The notes below the pieces were generated by a model. That model did no database searches, was not told where the DNA came from, and worked only from the letters and a program-made list of their open reading frames with translations. From Candidatus Companilactobacillus pullicola (GTDB taxonomy: Bacteria > Bacillota > Bacilli > Lactobacillales > Lactobacillaceae): a DNA stretch of 64,000 nt. Location of the stretch: assembly GCA_019116025.1 (NCBI GenBank), contig DXCM01000090.1, positions 106,542-170,541 on the forward strand, in the 5' to 3' direction. Below, piece by piece: positions 54,335 through 63,837 of the stretch (the stretch's first letter is position 1; each line of letters starts with the position of its first letter). The position numbers and the translations under genes are program-made.

Positions 54335-54969
54335 TATTTGCACCATCCTTCTGGGTCTTTATACCATTGTTCTAGTAGTTCAGTATCGTTTGCTTCGATG
54401 TAGTCTTGTTCTTTGGCTACTTGAGTCAAAGTTGGGAAATCAGTTAACGTATACAATTGTGTCTTGGCTGCGGCAAAATTTGTTGTGCTTTCTGGCAAAT
54501 CATAAGAAAAAATTGCTACAGTTCCAATGACTTCGGCACCAGTTTCACGTACGGCATCGACTGCTTTCAAAATGCTGCCACCAGTTGAAATTAAGTCATC
54601 GATCAATACAACTTTGTCACCCTTTTGGCAACGACCTTCAATTTGTCCTTTTTTACCATGATCTTTTTTCTTGGGGCGAACATAATTCAAAGGTAGATCA
54701 AGAATATTGGAAACACCGGTTGCATGAGGAATACCAGCTGTAGCAACTCCACCGATAACTTCTACTTCGGGATATTTTTCTTTAATCAATTTTGCTAGAT
54801 CTTCAGCAATTGTTTGGCGAAATTTAGGATAGGCAATAGTTAGGCGATTATCAGTATAAATTGGTGATTTGATGCCGCTGGCCCAAGTAAAAGGTTCTTT
54901 GGGACTTAATGTCACCGCCTTGATCTTTAATAGTTGACTGGCAATATCTTTTGCTACTTCTTTATCCAT
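54334..54969 (-). CDS. pyrE: Orotate phosphoribosyltransferase
   Basis: Adds ribose-5-phosphate from PRPP to orotate, giving OMP. 211 residues. The PRPP-binding motif is VVLIDDLISTGGSILKAV, and RPKKKDHGKKGQIEG is the mobile catalytic loop with its lysines. TWASGIKSPIYTDNR is the usual N-terminal substrate segment. It overlaps pyrF by one base (stop/start coupling). Confidence 0.97.
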   Translation of the reverse strand: MDKEVAKDIASQLLKIKAVTLSPKEPFTWASGIKSPIYTDNRLTIAYPKFRQTIAEDLAKLIKEKYPEVEVIGGVATAGIPHATGVSNILDLPLNYVRPKKKDHGKKGQIEGRCQKGDKVVLIDDLISTGGSILKAVDAVRETGAEVIGTVAIFSYDLPESTTNFAAAKTQLYTLTDFPTLTQVAKEQDYIEANDTELLEQWYKDPEGWCK

Positions 54970-55661
54970 TATTTAGTCCACTCCTTCTCAATATTCATAT
55001 AAGCATTGTATTGATCTTTTGCCTGGGTGATTGGACGTCCAACCACAATTGCATCGCTACCTAATTTTTTAGCCTGACTTGGCGTTGTTACCCTCTTTTG
55101 ATCGCCAACTTGAGCTGACTTAGGTCTAATCCCAGGGCTCACACAGAGGAAGTCTTCATTAGTTGCCTCTTTGATCATAGGAACTTCCAAAGCCGATGAG
55201 ATAACACCATCAGCACCACTGTTAAAAGCTAATTTAGCTAATCTTGTAACATAGTCTTGTGACGGCAATGAAACTTGTAACTCGTTAGTTAATTCAACTT
55301 GTCCTAAGGATGTTAATTGGGTAACAGCCAATAATTTAGTATTTGAACCCGCTAGCCCTTCTTTAGCAGCTGCAATCATTTCTGCGCCACCACTAGCATG
55401 AATCGTTAATAATTGAACATCCCACTTAGCGATTACCTGACAAGTTCTTTTGACGGTATTAGGGATGTCGTGTAATTTCAAGTCCAAAAAGATATTATAG
55501 CCACGTTCTCGTAAACGTTTGACGAATGGATAGCCATATTGACAAAACATTTCTAAGCCGATCTTCAAAAATAACGATTGATTCTTAGGAAACTGATTCA
55601 AGAAATTAATGCATTCAAAATCATCTGCGAAATCTAATGCTACTATAACTGGTTTATCCAT
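54969..55661 (-). CDS. pyrF: Orotidine-5'-phosphate decarboxylase
   Basis: Decarboxylates OMP to UMP. 230 residues. IVALDFADDFECINFL is the N-terminal strand. The catalytic Asp-Lys-Asp is in FLDLKLHDIPNTV. SPGIRP and VVGRPITQAKD bind the phosphate. It is third in pyrB-C-F-E-D, two bases after pyrC. Confidence 0.97.
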   Translation of the reverse strand: MDKPVIVALDFADDFECINFLNQFPKNQSLFLKIGLEMFCQYGYPFVKRLRERGYNIFLDLKLHDIPNTVKRTCQVIAKWDVQLLTIHASGGAEMIAAAKEGLAGSNTKLLAVTQLTSLGQVELTNELQVSLPSQDYVTRLAKLAFNSGADGVISSALEVPMIKEATNEDFLCVSPGIRPKSAQVGDQKRVTTPSQAKKLGSDAIVVGRPITQAKDQYNAYMNIEKEWTK

Positions 55662-55663
55662 TT

Positions 55664-56950
55664 TTACCCCTCGTGATTACTTGTATATACTGCTTTGCCA
55701 TTAACATAAGTGCCCATAACTTTTCCAAAAACAGATTGTCCGATAAAAGGACTATTAGTGCCTTTAGATAAGAAGTCAGCTTCATTGATCGTGTACTCTT
55801 GGTTCAAATCGATCATGGTAAAGTCAGCTTGTTGATTTAAGCCAATCGTACCAACATCTTTAAGTCCAAATAACTTAGCTGGTTTTACAGCCATCAGATC
55901 AATTAATCGTTCTAAACTGATCATGCCTGTTTTAACTAAACGTGTATACATTAATGGGAACGAAGTTTCAATCCCAGTAATACCAAAAGCACTCTTTTCA
56001 AAGCCTTGATTCTTCTCTTCTTTAGCGTGAGGAGCGTGATCGGTTGCAATCATATCAATTGTTCCATCTTCTAAAGCATCTAATAAGGCCATTTGATCCT
56101 TTTGTGAACGCAATGGTGGGTTCATCTTGAAATTAGCGTCATCTTTTAAAATATTGCCATCATTCAGTAATAGATGGTGTGGTGACACTTCACAAGTAAC
56201 ATTGATACCGGCATCCTTAGCCATTCTGATCAAGTCAACACTATCTTTGGTAGAAATATGACAGACGTGATAATGTACGCCAGTTTCTTTAGCTAAAATT
56301 AAATCTCTGGCCAATTGCGAAGTTTCAGCAACCTGTTGGATACCTGGTAGGCCTAATCTTTGCGAAGCTGAACCAAAATTGATCACGCCATGGTTGAAAA
56401 GATTCTTATCTTCAACATGAGCAGCCAAATGACTGTTGATTGCTGCAATTCTTTCCATGGCTTCAAACATTGATTGAGCATTCATGATTCCGTGACCATC
56501 ATTAGAAAAAGCAAAGGCCCCTAATTTGTCTAAAGCTTCGATATCAACTAATTCATCGCTTGTTTCATCTTTAGTTACAGGTGCATATTGTAGTGTGTTG
56601 ATCAAAGAATTCTTTTTGTTCAAGTCCAATTGCTTTTGAAATTTTTCAGGATCATCAGGTACTGGAATAACGTTGGGCATAGCTCCCACTGTTGTAAAGC
56701 CACCATGAGCTGAAGCTAAGGTTCCAGTTTTAATGGTCTCTTTATGGACTTGTCCTGGTTCACGAAAATGAACATGAACATCGATTAGACCTGGAGCGAC
56801 TAATTGTTGTTTCGCATCGATCACGTTAACATCATCGGTCGATATCTCTTCTGCAATTTCCGTAAATTTTCCATTTTCTACTAACAGGTCGGCCGGAGTC
56901 AACTGCCCTTGATAAAATAGCTGTGCATTCTTTATTAATGTTTTCATCAT
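55664..56950 (-). CDS. pyrC: Dihydroorotase, class I
   Basis: Closes carbamoyl aspartate to dihydroorotate. 428 residues, zinc amidohydrolase fold: GLIDVHVHFREPGQ (metal), then SNDGHG, HVEDKNLF, CHISTKDS and MIATDHAPHAKEEK. Overlaps pyrB by four bases (ATGA), so the genes are coupled. Confidence 0.97.
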   Translation of the reverse strand: MMKTLIKNAQLFYQGQLTPADLLVENGKFTEIAEEISTDDVNVIDAKQQLVAPGLIDVHVHFREPGQVHKETIKTGTLASAHGGFTTVGAMPNVIPVPDDPEKFQKQLDLNKKNSLINTLQYAPVTKDETSDELVDIEALDKLGAFAFSNDGHGIMNAQSMFEAMERIAAINSHLAAHVEDKNLFNHGVINFGSASQRLGLPGIQQVAETSQLARDLILAKETGVHYHVCHISTKDSVDLIRMAKDAGINVTCEVSPHHLLLNDGNILKDDANFKMNPPLRSQKDQMALLDALEDGTIDMIATDHAPHAKEEKNQGFEKSAFGITGIETSFPLMYTRLVKTGMISLERLIDLMAVKPAKLFGLKDVGTIGLNQQADFTMIDLNQEYTINEADFLSKGTNSPFIGQSVFGKVMGTYVNGKAVYTSNHEG

Positions 56951-57846
56951 TTAACACCTTTCAAAACTGATTCAATCATTGCCATCCTAATAAATGTACC
57001 ATTGACCATCTGTTTAAAGATATACGATTTATCACTTTCAACCACATCATCAGCTATTTCAGCTCCACGATTAACTGGGGCTGGGTGCATCAACATAGCA
57101 TCGGGTTTCATTAAATTAACACGGCGCATATCTACTCCATATTTTTCAAAGTAATCAGCTTTAGAAAAGTTTTGATTCTCTTCTGCGGATAGTCTTTCAT
57201 GCTGAACTCGAAGCAACATGACAACGTCCATTTCTTTACAAAGATCATCGACTGCTTTGTGAGGTCCCATAGCTTGAAATTCTGATGTGTACCAGGAATT
57301 AAGTCCGCCGAAGTAAACTTCTGATCCTAATTGTGTCAAAATTTCCGCATCGGAATGGGCTACTCTGGAATGGCTTAAATCACCTATAATTCCCACTTTT
57401 AAGCTATCTAGTCGTCCATAGTGTTCATAAATTGTCATTAAATCGAGTAGGGATTGTGAAGGATGTTGTCCAGCACCGTCGCCAGCATTGATGATTGGAA
57501 TATTAAGATTACGATTCAATAGTTGGTTGTAGTACTCATCTTGGCTATGACGGATAACAGCTAAATCAGCACCCACACTTTCTAATGTTCGACAAGTATC
57601 GTAAAGACTCTCGCCTTTCTTCGTTGAAGACTTCTCAGCATCAAAGACGATCTGTTGCATCCCTAATTTCATTTCCGCAACTTGGAAGCTTGATTTAGTT
57701 CTAGTGCTGTTTTCAAAAAACATGTTGACGGCAAATTTACCTTGTCCAATATTGGATTGTCGACCGTTTTTGAATTCCAAGGCTGCATTGAGATAATCTT
57801 GAACCTCTTGATTTGATAATTGTGACATAGAAAGTATGTTTTTCAT
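56947..57846 (-). CDS. pyrB: Aspartate carbamoyltransferase, catalytic chain
   Basis: Makes carbamoyl aspartate from carbamoyl phosphate and aspartate. 299 residues. FENSTRTKSSF binds carbamoyl phosphate; GDGAGQHPSQSLLD and HPAPVNRGAEI bind the substrates. First gene of the operon, right after the two-part PyrR leader. No carA/carB or pyrR gene is in the operon, so carbamoyl phosphate and the regulator come from elsewhere. Confidence 0.97.
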   Translation of the reverse strand: MKNILSMSQLSNQEVQDYLNAALEFKNGRQSNIGQGKFAVNMFFENSTRTKSSFQVAEMKLGMQQIVFDAEKSSTKKGESLYDTCRTLESVGADLAVIRHSQDEYYNQLLNRNLNIPIINAGDGAGQHPSQSLLDLMTIYEHYGRLDSLKVGIIGDLSHSRVAHSDAEILTQLGSEVYFGGLNSWYTSEFQAMGPHKAVDDLCKEMDVVMLLRVQHERLSAEENQNFSKADYFEKYGVDMRRVNLMKPDAMLMHPAPVNRGAEIADDVVESDKSYIFKQMVNGTFIRMAMIESVLKGVK

Positions 57847-57865
57847 TGTTTTCCTCCAAATTAAA

Positions 57866-57893
57866 AGGGGTAGCTGTCAGTCCAGCTACCCCT
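57866..57893 (-). terminator. Second pyr attenuator terminator
   Basis: AGGGGTAGCTG and CAGCTACCCCT pair across a six-base loop, followed on the minus strand by TTTT. It is right before pyrB. Confidence 0.85.
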
Positions 57894-57921
57894 AAAAAGT
57901 TTAGTATTATCCCTTAAACCT

Positions 57922-57946
57922 TTTAGACCTCACTGGATCTGATTAA
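57922..57946 (-). promoter_or_regulatory. PyrR-binding anti-antiterminator, site 2
   Basis: Minus-strand AATCAGATCCAGTGAGGTCT fits the PyrR loop (AGUCCAGAGAGGCU-like). UMP-bound PyrR would stabilise this stem and favour the terminator after it. Confidence 0.8.
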
Positions 57947-57974
57947 AAGTTCCCTAGTTTCTTAAGTAAACAAA

Positions 57975-58005
57975 AAACTTCCTATCCCACAAGGAAAGGA
58001 AGTTT
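57975..58005 (-). terminator. First pyr attenuator terminator
   Basis: AAACTTCCT and AGGAAGTTT with an inner CCT/AGG, followed on the minus strand by TTTTTTG. Lies between the two PyrR sites. Confidence 0.85.
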
Positions 58006-58032
58006 ACACTTTTTCTGCCAAATGTAGTTAAT

Positions 58033-58062
58033 ACCTTCCAAGCCTCACAGGACTCGATTAAA
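58033..58062 (-). promoter_or_regulatory. PyrR-binding anti-antiterminator, site 1
   Basis: Minus-strand AATCGAGTCCTGTGAGGCTT, closely matching the PyrR loop consensus. Together with site 2 it gives a two-step attenuator before pyrB. Confidence 0.85.
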
Positions 58063-58113
58063 AGTTTTCGTTGCAAATAATATATACGATTTTACATTCT
58101 CAGTCAATGGTTT

Positions 58114-59358
58114 TTATTTAATTTCTGCAAGGAAGTACTTCTTCTTACCACGACGGATAACGATGTACTTACCATCAAATGATGTCTTAGGATCAATTTC
58201 AATTGTTGTATCAGTCAATTTTTCACCATTGATTCTGATAGCACCATTTTGAATATCTTCACGTGCTTGACGCTTTGATTTATCAACGTTTGTAGCAATT
58301 AGAAGATCAACTAAATTAATTGGATCAGAAGAGATTTCTTCACTAGGAACACCATGGAAAGCTTCAGCAACTTCGGCTGTTGTTAGTGATTGAATTTCAC
58401 CAGAGAATAAAACATCAGTAATTTTTTCAGCTGTCTTCAAAGCTTCTTCGCCATGGACGAATTTTGTTACTTCTTGAGCCAAAGTTTTTTGAGCCAAGCG
58501 TTTTTCTGGAGCTGTCTTAATAGATTCAGCCAATTCGTCGATTTCTTCTTTTGATAAGAAAGTAAACTTCTTCAAAAGGTTAACGACATCTTTATCATCT
58601 TGATTGAACCAGAATTGATAAAATTCGTAAGGTGAAGTCTTCTTAGGGTCAAGCCAAACCGCACCACCAGCAGTCTTACCAAATTTTGTACCGTCAGCTT
58701 TTAATAATAATGGGATTGTCAAAGCATAAACTTTAGCATCTTGACCTTCAGCTTTATGAATCAAATCAAGTCCAGCAGTCAAATTACCCCATTGATCACC
58801 ACCACCAACTTGCAATTGAACATTATGCTTGCGGTATAGTGTCAAGAAGTCAAGTGATTGTAGGATTTGGTATGTGAACTCTGTAAAGGAAATACCCACT
58901 TCTAGACGACTTGAGATAATTTCCTTGTTAAGCATAGTATTAACGTTAAATAACTTACCGTAGTCACGTAGAAAATCAAGAATACCAATTGGTTCTGTCC
59001 AGTCGTAGTTATTAACCATTGTGAAGTCGCTGAAAATGTTAGTAACTTGGTTGCTCAAAGCTTCAACGTTGTGATTAACTTGATCCATTGTTTGCATAGG
59101 ACGTTCGGCTTTTTTACCACTTGGATCACCGATAGAACCAGTAGCACCACCAATAACAACATATGGATGATGACCTGCTCTAGCAAATCTTTCCAAAGTC
59201 ATAAATGGCAATAAGTGACCAATATGCATCGAGTCACCAGTTGGATCCATACCACAGTAAAGTGAAATAGCTTTTTCATCAACTAATTTACGTAGGCCCT
59301 CTTCGTCAGATTGTTGATTGACCAAGCCACGCCATGATAGTTCATCAATAATATTCAT
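58114..59358 (-). CDS. tyrS: Tyrosyl-tRNA synthetase
   Basis: Charges tRNA-Tyr. 414 residues. Class I signatures: HIGH at 45-48 (SMHIGHLL) and KFGKT at 225-229. The tyrosine-binding VGGGDQWGN lies between. The C-terminal part (about 350-414) is an S4-like RNA-binding domain (INLVDLLIATNVDKSKRQAREDIQNG). Preceded by a T-box leader. Monocistronic. Confidence 0.97.
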   Translation of the reverse strand: MNIIDELSWRGLVNQQSDEEGLRKLVDEKAISLYCGMDPTGDSMHIGHLLPFMTLERFARAGHHPYVVIGGATGSIGDPSGKKAERPMQTMDQVNHNVEALSNQVTNIFSDFTMVNNYDWTEPIGILDFLRDYGKLFNVNTMLNKEIISSRLEVGISFTEFTYQILQSLDFLTLYRKHNVQLQVGGGDQWGNLTAGLDLIHKAEGQDAKVYALTIPLLLKADGTKFGKTAGGAVWLDPKKTSPYEFYQFWFNQDDKDVVNLLKKFTFLSKEEIDELAESIKTAPEKRLAQKTLAQEVTKFVHGEEALKTAEKITDVLFSGEIQSLTTAEVAEAFHGVPSEEISSDPINLVDLLIATNVDKSKRQAREDIQNGAIRINGEKLTDTTIEIDPKTSFDGKYIVIRRGKKKYFLAEIK

Positions 59359-59390
59359 AGATCTTCCTCCAATAATTATCCCCGTTATAG

Positions 59391-59575
59391 AAAAAAAACG
59401 CCCCTGCAGTTATGCAGGGACGCTTATGCGCGGTACCACCCAAATTCAAGTATTTCTACTTGCTCTTTACTCCTATAACGTAGGACACGAATTTTAGTTT
59501 CGTATTTGATAATTTACCCTGCTTGACTCTCACCAAATGTCAATTCTCTGAACACCGAAGTAAATTACTACTTAG
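59391..59575 (-). ncRNA. T-box leader of tyrS
   Basis: On the minus strand an AGAGAATT stem I start (about 59549), a long stem I, and the invariant T-box GGGTGGTACCGCG (59441-59429) precede a terminator CGTCCCTGCATAA/TGCAGGGGCG (59422-59399) followed by eight T. The antiterminator pairs the T-box with the 5' arm of the terminator. The regulated gene implies a UAC specifier; I could not settle which of several TAC triplets it is. Confidence 0.93.
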
Positions 59576-59691
59576 TTTAAAACCAAAACTATTTATAAAT
59601 ACGATGATACACAGGAGTGATATCTTTTTCAAGGTCTTTTTTAGAAAAGCAAAGTTATTGTATAATGTAAGTGCTTTTATGGAGGGGAAAC

Positions 59692-60267
59692 ATGAGGAAA
59701 AAACTTTACTTAATGCGTCATGGTCAAACGCTTTTTAACGTTTTATGCAAAATTCAAGGTTGGTGTGATTCACCACTGACAGATAAAGGCATTCAACAGG
59801 CCAAAACAGCTGGAAAATACTTTAAAGACAATAATATCCATTTTGACGCCGCTTTTTGTTCAACGGCTGAAAGATCAAGCGACACCTTAGAATTAGTTAC
59901 TGACATGCCCTATACACGCTTAAAAGGATTACGTGAGATGTCCTTTGGCAAGTTTGAAGGTGAACATGAGTATTTAAATCCCAAAATTACTGATGCTAAA
60001 AAACAATCTGGTGATTTCTTTGTCCAATACGGCGGCGAAAGTGCCCAACAAAATAAGGATCGTGTAAACAAGACTTTAAACGACATTATGGAACAAGATC
60101 ACCAATCAGTTTTGGTAGTTAGTCATGCTGGCTCTATCATGAACTTTACCAGTCAATGGACTGATATTGGTAAAATAAAAGATAGCGGCTTTGGCAACTG
60201 CAGTATCTTAGAGTTCGAATTTGCAGACGGAGAATTTACTTTCGACAAAATTATTAATTTTAATTAA
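59692..60267 (+). CDS. Histidine phosphatase family protein (phosphoglycerate-mutase-like)
   Basis: 191 residues. The active-site LMRHGQTLFN carries the phospho-histidine and its Arg. FCSTAERSSDTLEL, GLREMSFGKFEGE (catalytic Glu) and VVSHAGSIMNF (second His) complete the site. GGAGGGG precedes ATG 59692; an earlier start at 59671 lacks one. TATAAT at 59661-59666 is a likely -10. Substrate unknown; a phosphatase rather than a mutase is more likely at this length. Confidence 0.9.
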   Translation: MRKKLYLMRHGQTLFNVLCKIQGWCDSPLTDKGIQQAKTAGKYFKDNNIHFDAAFCSTAERSSDTLELVTDMPYTRLKGLREMSFGKFEGEHEYLNPKITDAKKQSGDFFVQYGGESAQQNKDRVNKTLNDIMEQDHQSVLVVSHAGSIMNFTSQWTDIGKIKDSGFGNCSILEFEFADGEFTFDKIINFN

Positions 60268-60280
60268 GTTAACAATTATA

Positions 60281-60325
60281 AAAAATAGAGATAGTAATCA
60301 AATTATGATTATTATCTCTATTTTT
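60281..60325. terminator. Bidirectional terminator
   Basis: AAAAATAGAGATA and TATCTCTATTTTT pair, with GTAATCA/TGATTAT inside. Lies between the phosphatase gene and engB. Confidence 0.9.
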
Positions 60326-60326
60326 G

Positions 60327-60908
60327 TTACATATGTCTCTCGATCCAATCCCAGACTTCATCTTTACCATGTTTCGTCTCAGAACTGAATAACTGTAGAT
60401 CATCTGTTTGATTGATCTGCATTGTTTTCTTAACTTGACTGATTGTTTTATTCCACTGATTGCCTTTGACCTTGTCCATCTTTGTAGCCACGATCAATGT
60501 AGGAATATGATAATAACTCACAAATTGGTACATTGAAACGTCGTCTTCACTTGGTTGATGACGACCATCGACCAAAATAACTACACCTTTCAAAACATCA
60601 CGAGTAGTCAAATATTCTTCAATCATAACGCCAAATTCTTCACGTTGCTTCTTAGATACTTTAGCAAATCCGTATCCAGGAACATCGACAAGATACAATT
60701 GATCCTCGATATTGTAGAAGTTAAGTGTTTGCGTCTTACCTGGCGTACTAGACGTTCTCGCAAAGCTTTTACGATTGATAAGTGTATTTATCAAAGAAGA
60801 CTTTCCCACGTTAGAACGGCCTAATAAGGCTATTTCTGGATAACCTTCACTTGGATATTGTTTTGAGCTGACCGCGCTCAAATTCATCGATACATTATTT
60901 ACCTGCAT
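60327..60908 (-). CDS. engB: Ribosome biogenesis GTPase (EngB/YsxC/YihA)
   Basis: Essential GTPase for large-subunit ribosome assembly. 193 residues. G1 is GRSNVGKSS (about 30-38), G2 Thr-rich [12 protein letters not shown]3 DVPGYG, G4 TKMDK, G5 SSETKHG. It is downstream of clpX, the common Bacillota order. Confidence 0.97.
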   Translation of the reverse strand: MQVNNVSMNLSAVSSKQYPSEGYPEIALLGRSNVGKSSLINTLINRKSFARTSSTPGKTQTLNFYNIEDQLYLVDVPGYGFAKVSKKQREEFGVMIEEYLTTRDVLKGVVILVDGRHQPSEDDVSMYQFVSYYHIPTLIVATKMDKVKGNQWNKTISQVKKTMQINQTDDLQLFSSETKHGKDEVWDWIERHM

Positions 60909-60948
60909 AATTCACCTCAATGAAGTAATTTTACCATAAACAAAAAAA

Positions 60949-60966
60949 GCTGCCTACTAGGCAACT
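60949..60966 (-). terminator. Terminator overlapping the clpX stop codon
   Basis: TTGCCT and AGGCAG pair across a short loop that covers the stop codon. The minus strand continues with a T run (plus-strand A run 60942-60948). Confidence 0.75.
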
Positions 60967-62204
60967 TCTCCATTTTTAAGAATCAATTCTGGTTCTTTAA
61001 TTTTTCTAACTGCTTCTTTAGTAACTTTGACGCTTTCGACATCGTCACGACCAGGAATATCGAACATAGTATCCAGCATTGTTTCTTCAACAATTGATCT
61101 CAATCCACGGGCACCAGTATTTCTTTCGATCGACATCTTAGCAATTTCTTTCAAAGCACCATCAGTGAAGATCAAATTAACTCCATCCAAGCTTAATAGT
61201 TCCTTATATTGCTTAATAAGAGCATTCTTTGGTTTTGTTAGGATATCAACCAAATCACTCTCTGTAAGCTTCTCAAGAGCTGTTACGATTGGAATACGAC
61301 CGATGAATTCTGGAATAATACCAAATTTCATCAAATCTTCAGGGATAATTTGTTGCATCAAACTCTTCTCTTCTGCGACAGTTGCTTTTTGTTCAGCACC
61401 AAAACCAATTGTCTTATCGCCTAAACGATTCTTAACAATCTGTTCAATACCATCAAAGGCACCACCAACGATAAAGAGGATGTTTGTTGTATCAATTTGA
61501 ATTAATTCTTGTTGAGGATGCTTTCTACCGCCTTGTGGTGGCACACTAGCAATCGTTCCTTCAAGAATCTTTAGAAGTGCTTGTTGAACACCTTCACCAG
61601 ACACATCACGGGTGATGGAGACATTCTCACTCTTCTTAGCGATCTTATCAATTTCATCGATATAAACGATACCGTGTTCGGCCTTATCTACATCAAAATC
61701 TGCATTTTGCAAAAGCTTCAAAAGAATGTTTTCGACATCTTCACCAACGTAACCTGCTTCAGTCAAAGTAGTTGCATCAGCAATTGCAAATGGCACTTTC
61801 AAGATACGAGCTAGAGTTTGAGCCAAGAAAGTTTTACCAGAACCAGTAGGTCCGATTAAAGCAATATTACTCTTTTGTAGCTCTGTTTCACCATCTTTAA
61901 GATGTTCCATTTTATTAATTCTCTTGTAATGATTATAAACAGCAACTGACAATGCCCTCTTCGCATCAGTTTGGCCGATTACATAATCATCAAGAATTTT
62001 TTTGATCTCAATAGGTGTTGGGATATTTTCAAGATCCATTGGTGTTGAATCGTTTAATTCTTCATCAATGATTTCTTTACACAAATCAATACATTCGTTA
62101 CAAATGTACACACCTGGTCCAGCAACAATTTTCTTTACTTGATCTTGTGTTTTACCACAGAACGAACAGCTAATTGTGCCAGTATTTTCTGTACTATCAA
62201 ACAT
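60957..62204 (-). CDS. clpX: ATP-dependent Clp protease ATP-binding subunit ClpX
   Basis: Hexameric unfoldase that feeds substrates to ClpP. 415 residues. The N-terminal zinc domain has Cys 13, 16, 35 and 38 ([17 protein letters not shown]). Walker A is GPTGSGKT (118-125), Walker [10 protein letters not shown], sensor-type RIPIVTAL and the pore loop [11 protein letters not shown]. Lies between tig and engB, as in many Bacillota. Confidence 0.98.
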   Translation of the reverse strand: MFDSTENTGTISCSFCGKTQDQVKKIVAGPGVYICNECIDLCKEIIDEELNDSTPMDLENIPTPIEIKKILDDYVIGQTDAKRALSVAVYNHYKRINKMEHLKDGETELQKSNIALIGPTGSGKTFLAQTLARILKVPFAIADATTLTEAGYVGEDVENILLKLLQNADFDVDKAEHGIVYIDEIDKIAKKSENVSITRDVSGEGVQQALLKILEGTIASVPPQGGRKHPQQELIQIDTTNILFIVGGAFDGIEQIVKNRLGDKTIGFGAEQKATVAEEKSLMQQIIPEDLMKFGIIPEFIGRIPIVTALEKLTESDLVDILTKPKNALIKQYKELLSLDGVNLIFTDGALKEIAKMSIERNTGARGLRSIVEETMLDTMFDIPGRDDVESVKVTKEAVRKIKEPELILKNGEVA

Positions 62205-62300
62205 AGTTATTCTCCTTCAATAGTTCCAATTACTTTGAAAGTCTAGCATTGTAATAACTTTGAGTAAAGTAATTAGTTTGAAACTATAATTAAAAAAAAA

Positions 62301-62318
62301 GGAAGCCCAATGGCTTCC
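62301..62318 (-). terminator. Terminator of tig
   Basis: GGAAGCC and GGCTTCC with a four-base loop. Nine T on the minus strand. Confidence 0.9.
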
Positions 62319-62340
62319 CTAATCTCAGTTCTAAAAAGCA

Positions 62341-63627
62341 TTATTTTTCAACAGCTGAGTCAACGATCAATTCGATAGCTTTCTTAGCACCGATATCATG
62401 AGCAAGCATGTCATCACTAAGTGCGTTTCTTACAGCGGATTCTTCCATCTTGTATTCATCAGCTAGTGACTTAACTTCATTCTTGATTTCGTCTTCTGTT
62501 GGTTTGATATCTTCTTTAGCAACAATTGCTTCGATAACTAAGTCAGTCTTAACACGTTCTTCAGCATCCTTAGCAAATTGCTTCTTCAAGCTTTCTTCGT
62601 TTGTACCTGTCATTTGGTAGTACAACTTAGGATCGATACCTTGACGACGTAGGTTAGCTAAGTATTGGTTCAATTGATTTTCAACCTCTGTATCAATCAT
62701 AGCTTGTGGGATGTCATCGATTTTGGCATTCTTAACTGCTCCAGCAATTGCTTCTTCTTGAATGTTTTCTTCAGCAGTTTGTTTCTTTTGATCCTTGATT
62801 TCATCATGAATCTTTGTCTTTAATTCTTCAAGAGTATCAACGTCTTCGTCAACATCCTTAGCAAAATCATCATCTAATTCTGGTAATTCTTTTGACTTAA
62901 CTTCGTGAATCTTTGTCTTGAAGATAGCTTTCTTACCAGCAAGTTCTTTTGCTTGGTAATCTTCTGGGAATGTAACGTTTACGTCAACATCTTCATCAGC
63001 AGCATGACCGATCAATTCATCTTCAAATCCAGGAATGAATGAACCTGAACCTAATTCTAGTGAGTAGTTTTGTGCGCTACCACCATCGAATTCTTTGCCA
63101 TCAACGGAACCAACATAGTCAATAATAACTGTGTCGCCCTTTTCAGCTTTACCATCTTTAAGAACAAGTTCAGCTTGTTGCTTTTGAAGTTCCTTTAGAC
63201 GATCTTCAACATCAGCCTTCATAACATTACGTTTTTGCTTTGTAACTTCGATACCCTTGTAGTCACCAAGTTTAACGTCTGGTTTAACTGTAATTGTTGC
63301 AGTAATAGCCCATGGTTGGTCTTTTTCCATTGATTCAACACTAATTTGTGGTTGGTCAACAGGTTCTACTTTAGTTTCATCAACAGCATCTTGATATGCA
63401 GCTGGTAAAACAGCGTTCAATGCATCTTCGTACAATGCTTCTTCACCGTACATACGGTTAAAGATTTGGCGAGGAACTCTTCCTTTTCTGAATCCAGGAA
63501 CATTCAAGCTCTTCTTTACACGATTAAAAGCAGTATCTAAACCTTTTTTAATTGTATCTTGGTCAATTTCAAATTTTAATTCACCAGTATTGTTTTCTTT
63601 TTTTGTAAATTTAGCCTTAGCAGACAT
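62341..63627 (-). CDS. tig: Trigger factor
   Basis: Ribosome-bound folding chaperone with prolyl isomerase activity. 428 residues. The ribosome-binding [12 protein letters not shown] (about 46-57) is at the tip of the N-terminal domain. The FKBP-like part follows ([32 protein letters not shown], about 163-248). The helical C-terminal arms complete it. It is between tuf and clpX. Confidence 0.98.
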   Translation of the reverse strand: MSAKAKFTKKENNTGELKFEIDQDTIKKGLDTAFNRVKKSLNVPGFRKGRVPRQIFNRMYGEEALYEDALNAVLPAAYQDAVDETKVEPVDQPQISVESMEKDQPWAITATITVKPDVKLGDYKGIEVTKQKRNVMKADVEDRLKELQKQQAELVLKDGKAEKGDTVIIDYVGSVDGKEFDGGSAQNYSLELGSGSFIPGFEDELIGHAADEDVDVNVTFPEDYQAKELAGKKAIFKTKIHEVKSKELPELDDDFAKDVDEDVDTLEELKTKIHDEIKDQKKQTAEENIQEEAIAGAVKNAKIDDIPQAMIDTEVENQLNQYLANLRRQGIDPKLYYQMTGTNEESLKKQFAKDAEERVKTDLVIEAIVAKEDIKPTEDEIKNEVKSLADEYKMEESAVRNALSDDMLAHDIGAKKAIELIVDSAVEK

Positions 63628-63789
63628 TTATATTATCCCTCCGGTATTTCAACGATCTCATACTTTGTAATATTACCCTAAAATGGTGATATTGTAAACA
63701 TTCATCGTTATTTAATAGGTTTTTTAAGACATCATTTGTATATTATATGACACTTTTTATAATTTTTAAATAATTTAGCCATAAAAAAA

Positions 63790-63810
63790 AGAGCTGGATT
63801 AACCAACTCT
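63790..63810 (-). terminator. Terminator of tuf
   Basis: AGAGCTGG and CCAACTCT pair with one mismatch. T runs on both strands. Confidence 0.85.
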
Positions 63811-63837
63811 TTTTTATTTATCATTACCACTTAGAAA

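Noticed and set aside
61027..61500. 157-residue open frame on the plus strand opposite clpX
   Set aside because: Ser/Ile/Pro-rich shadow of the clpX frame.
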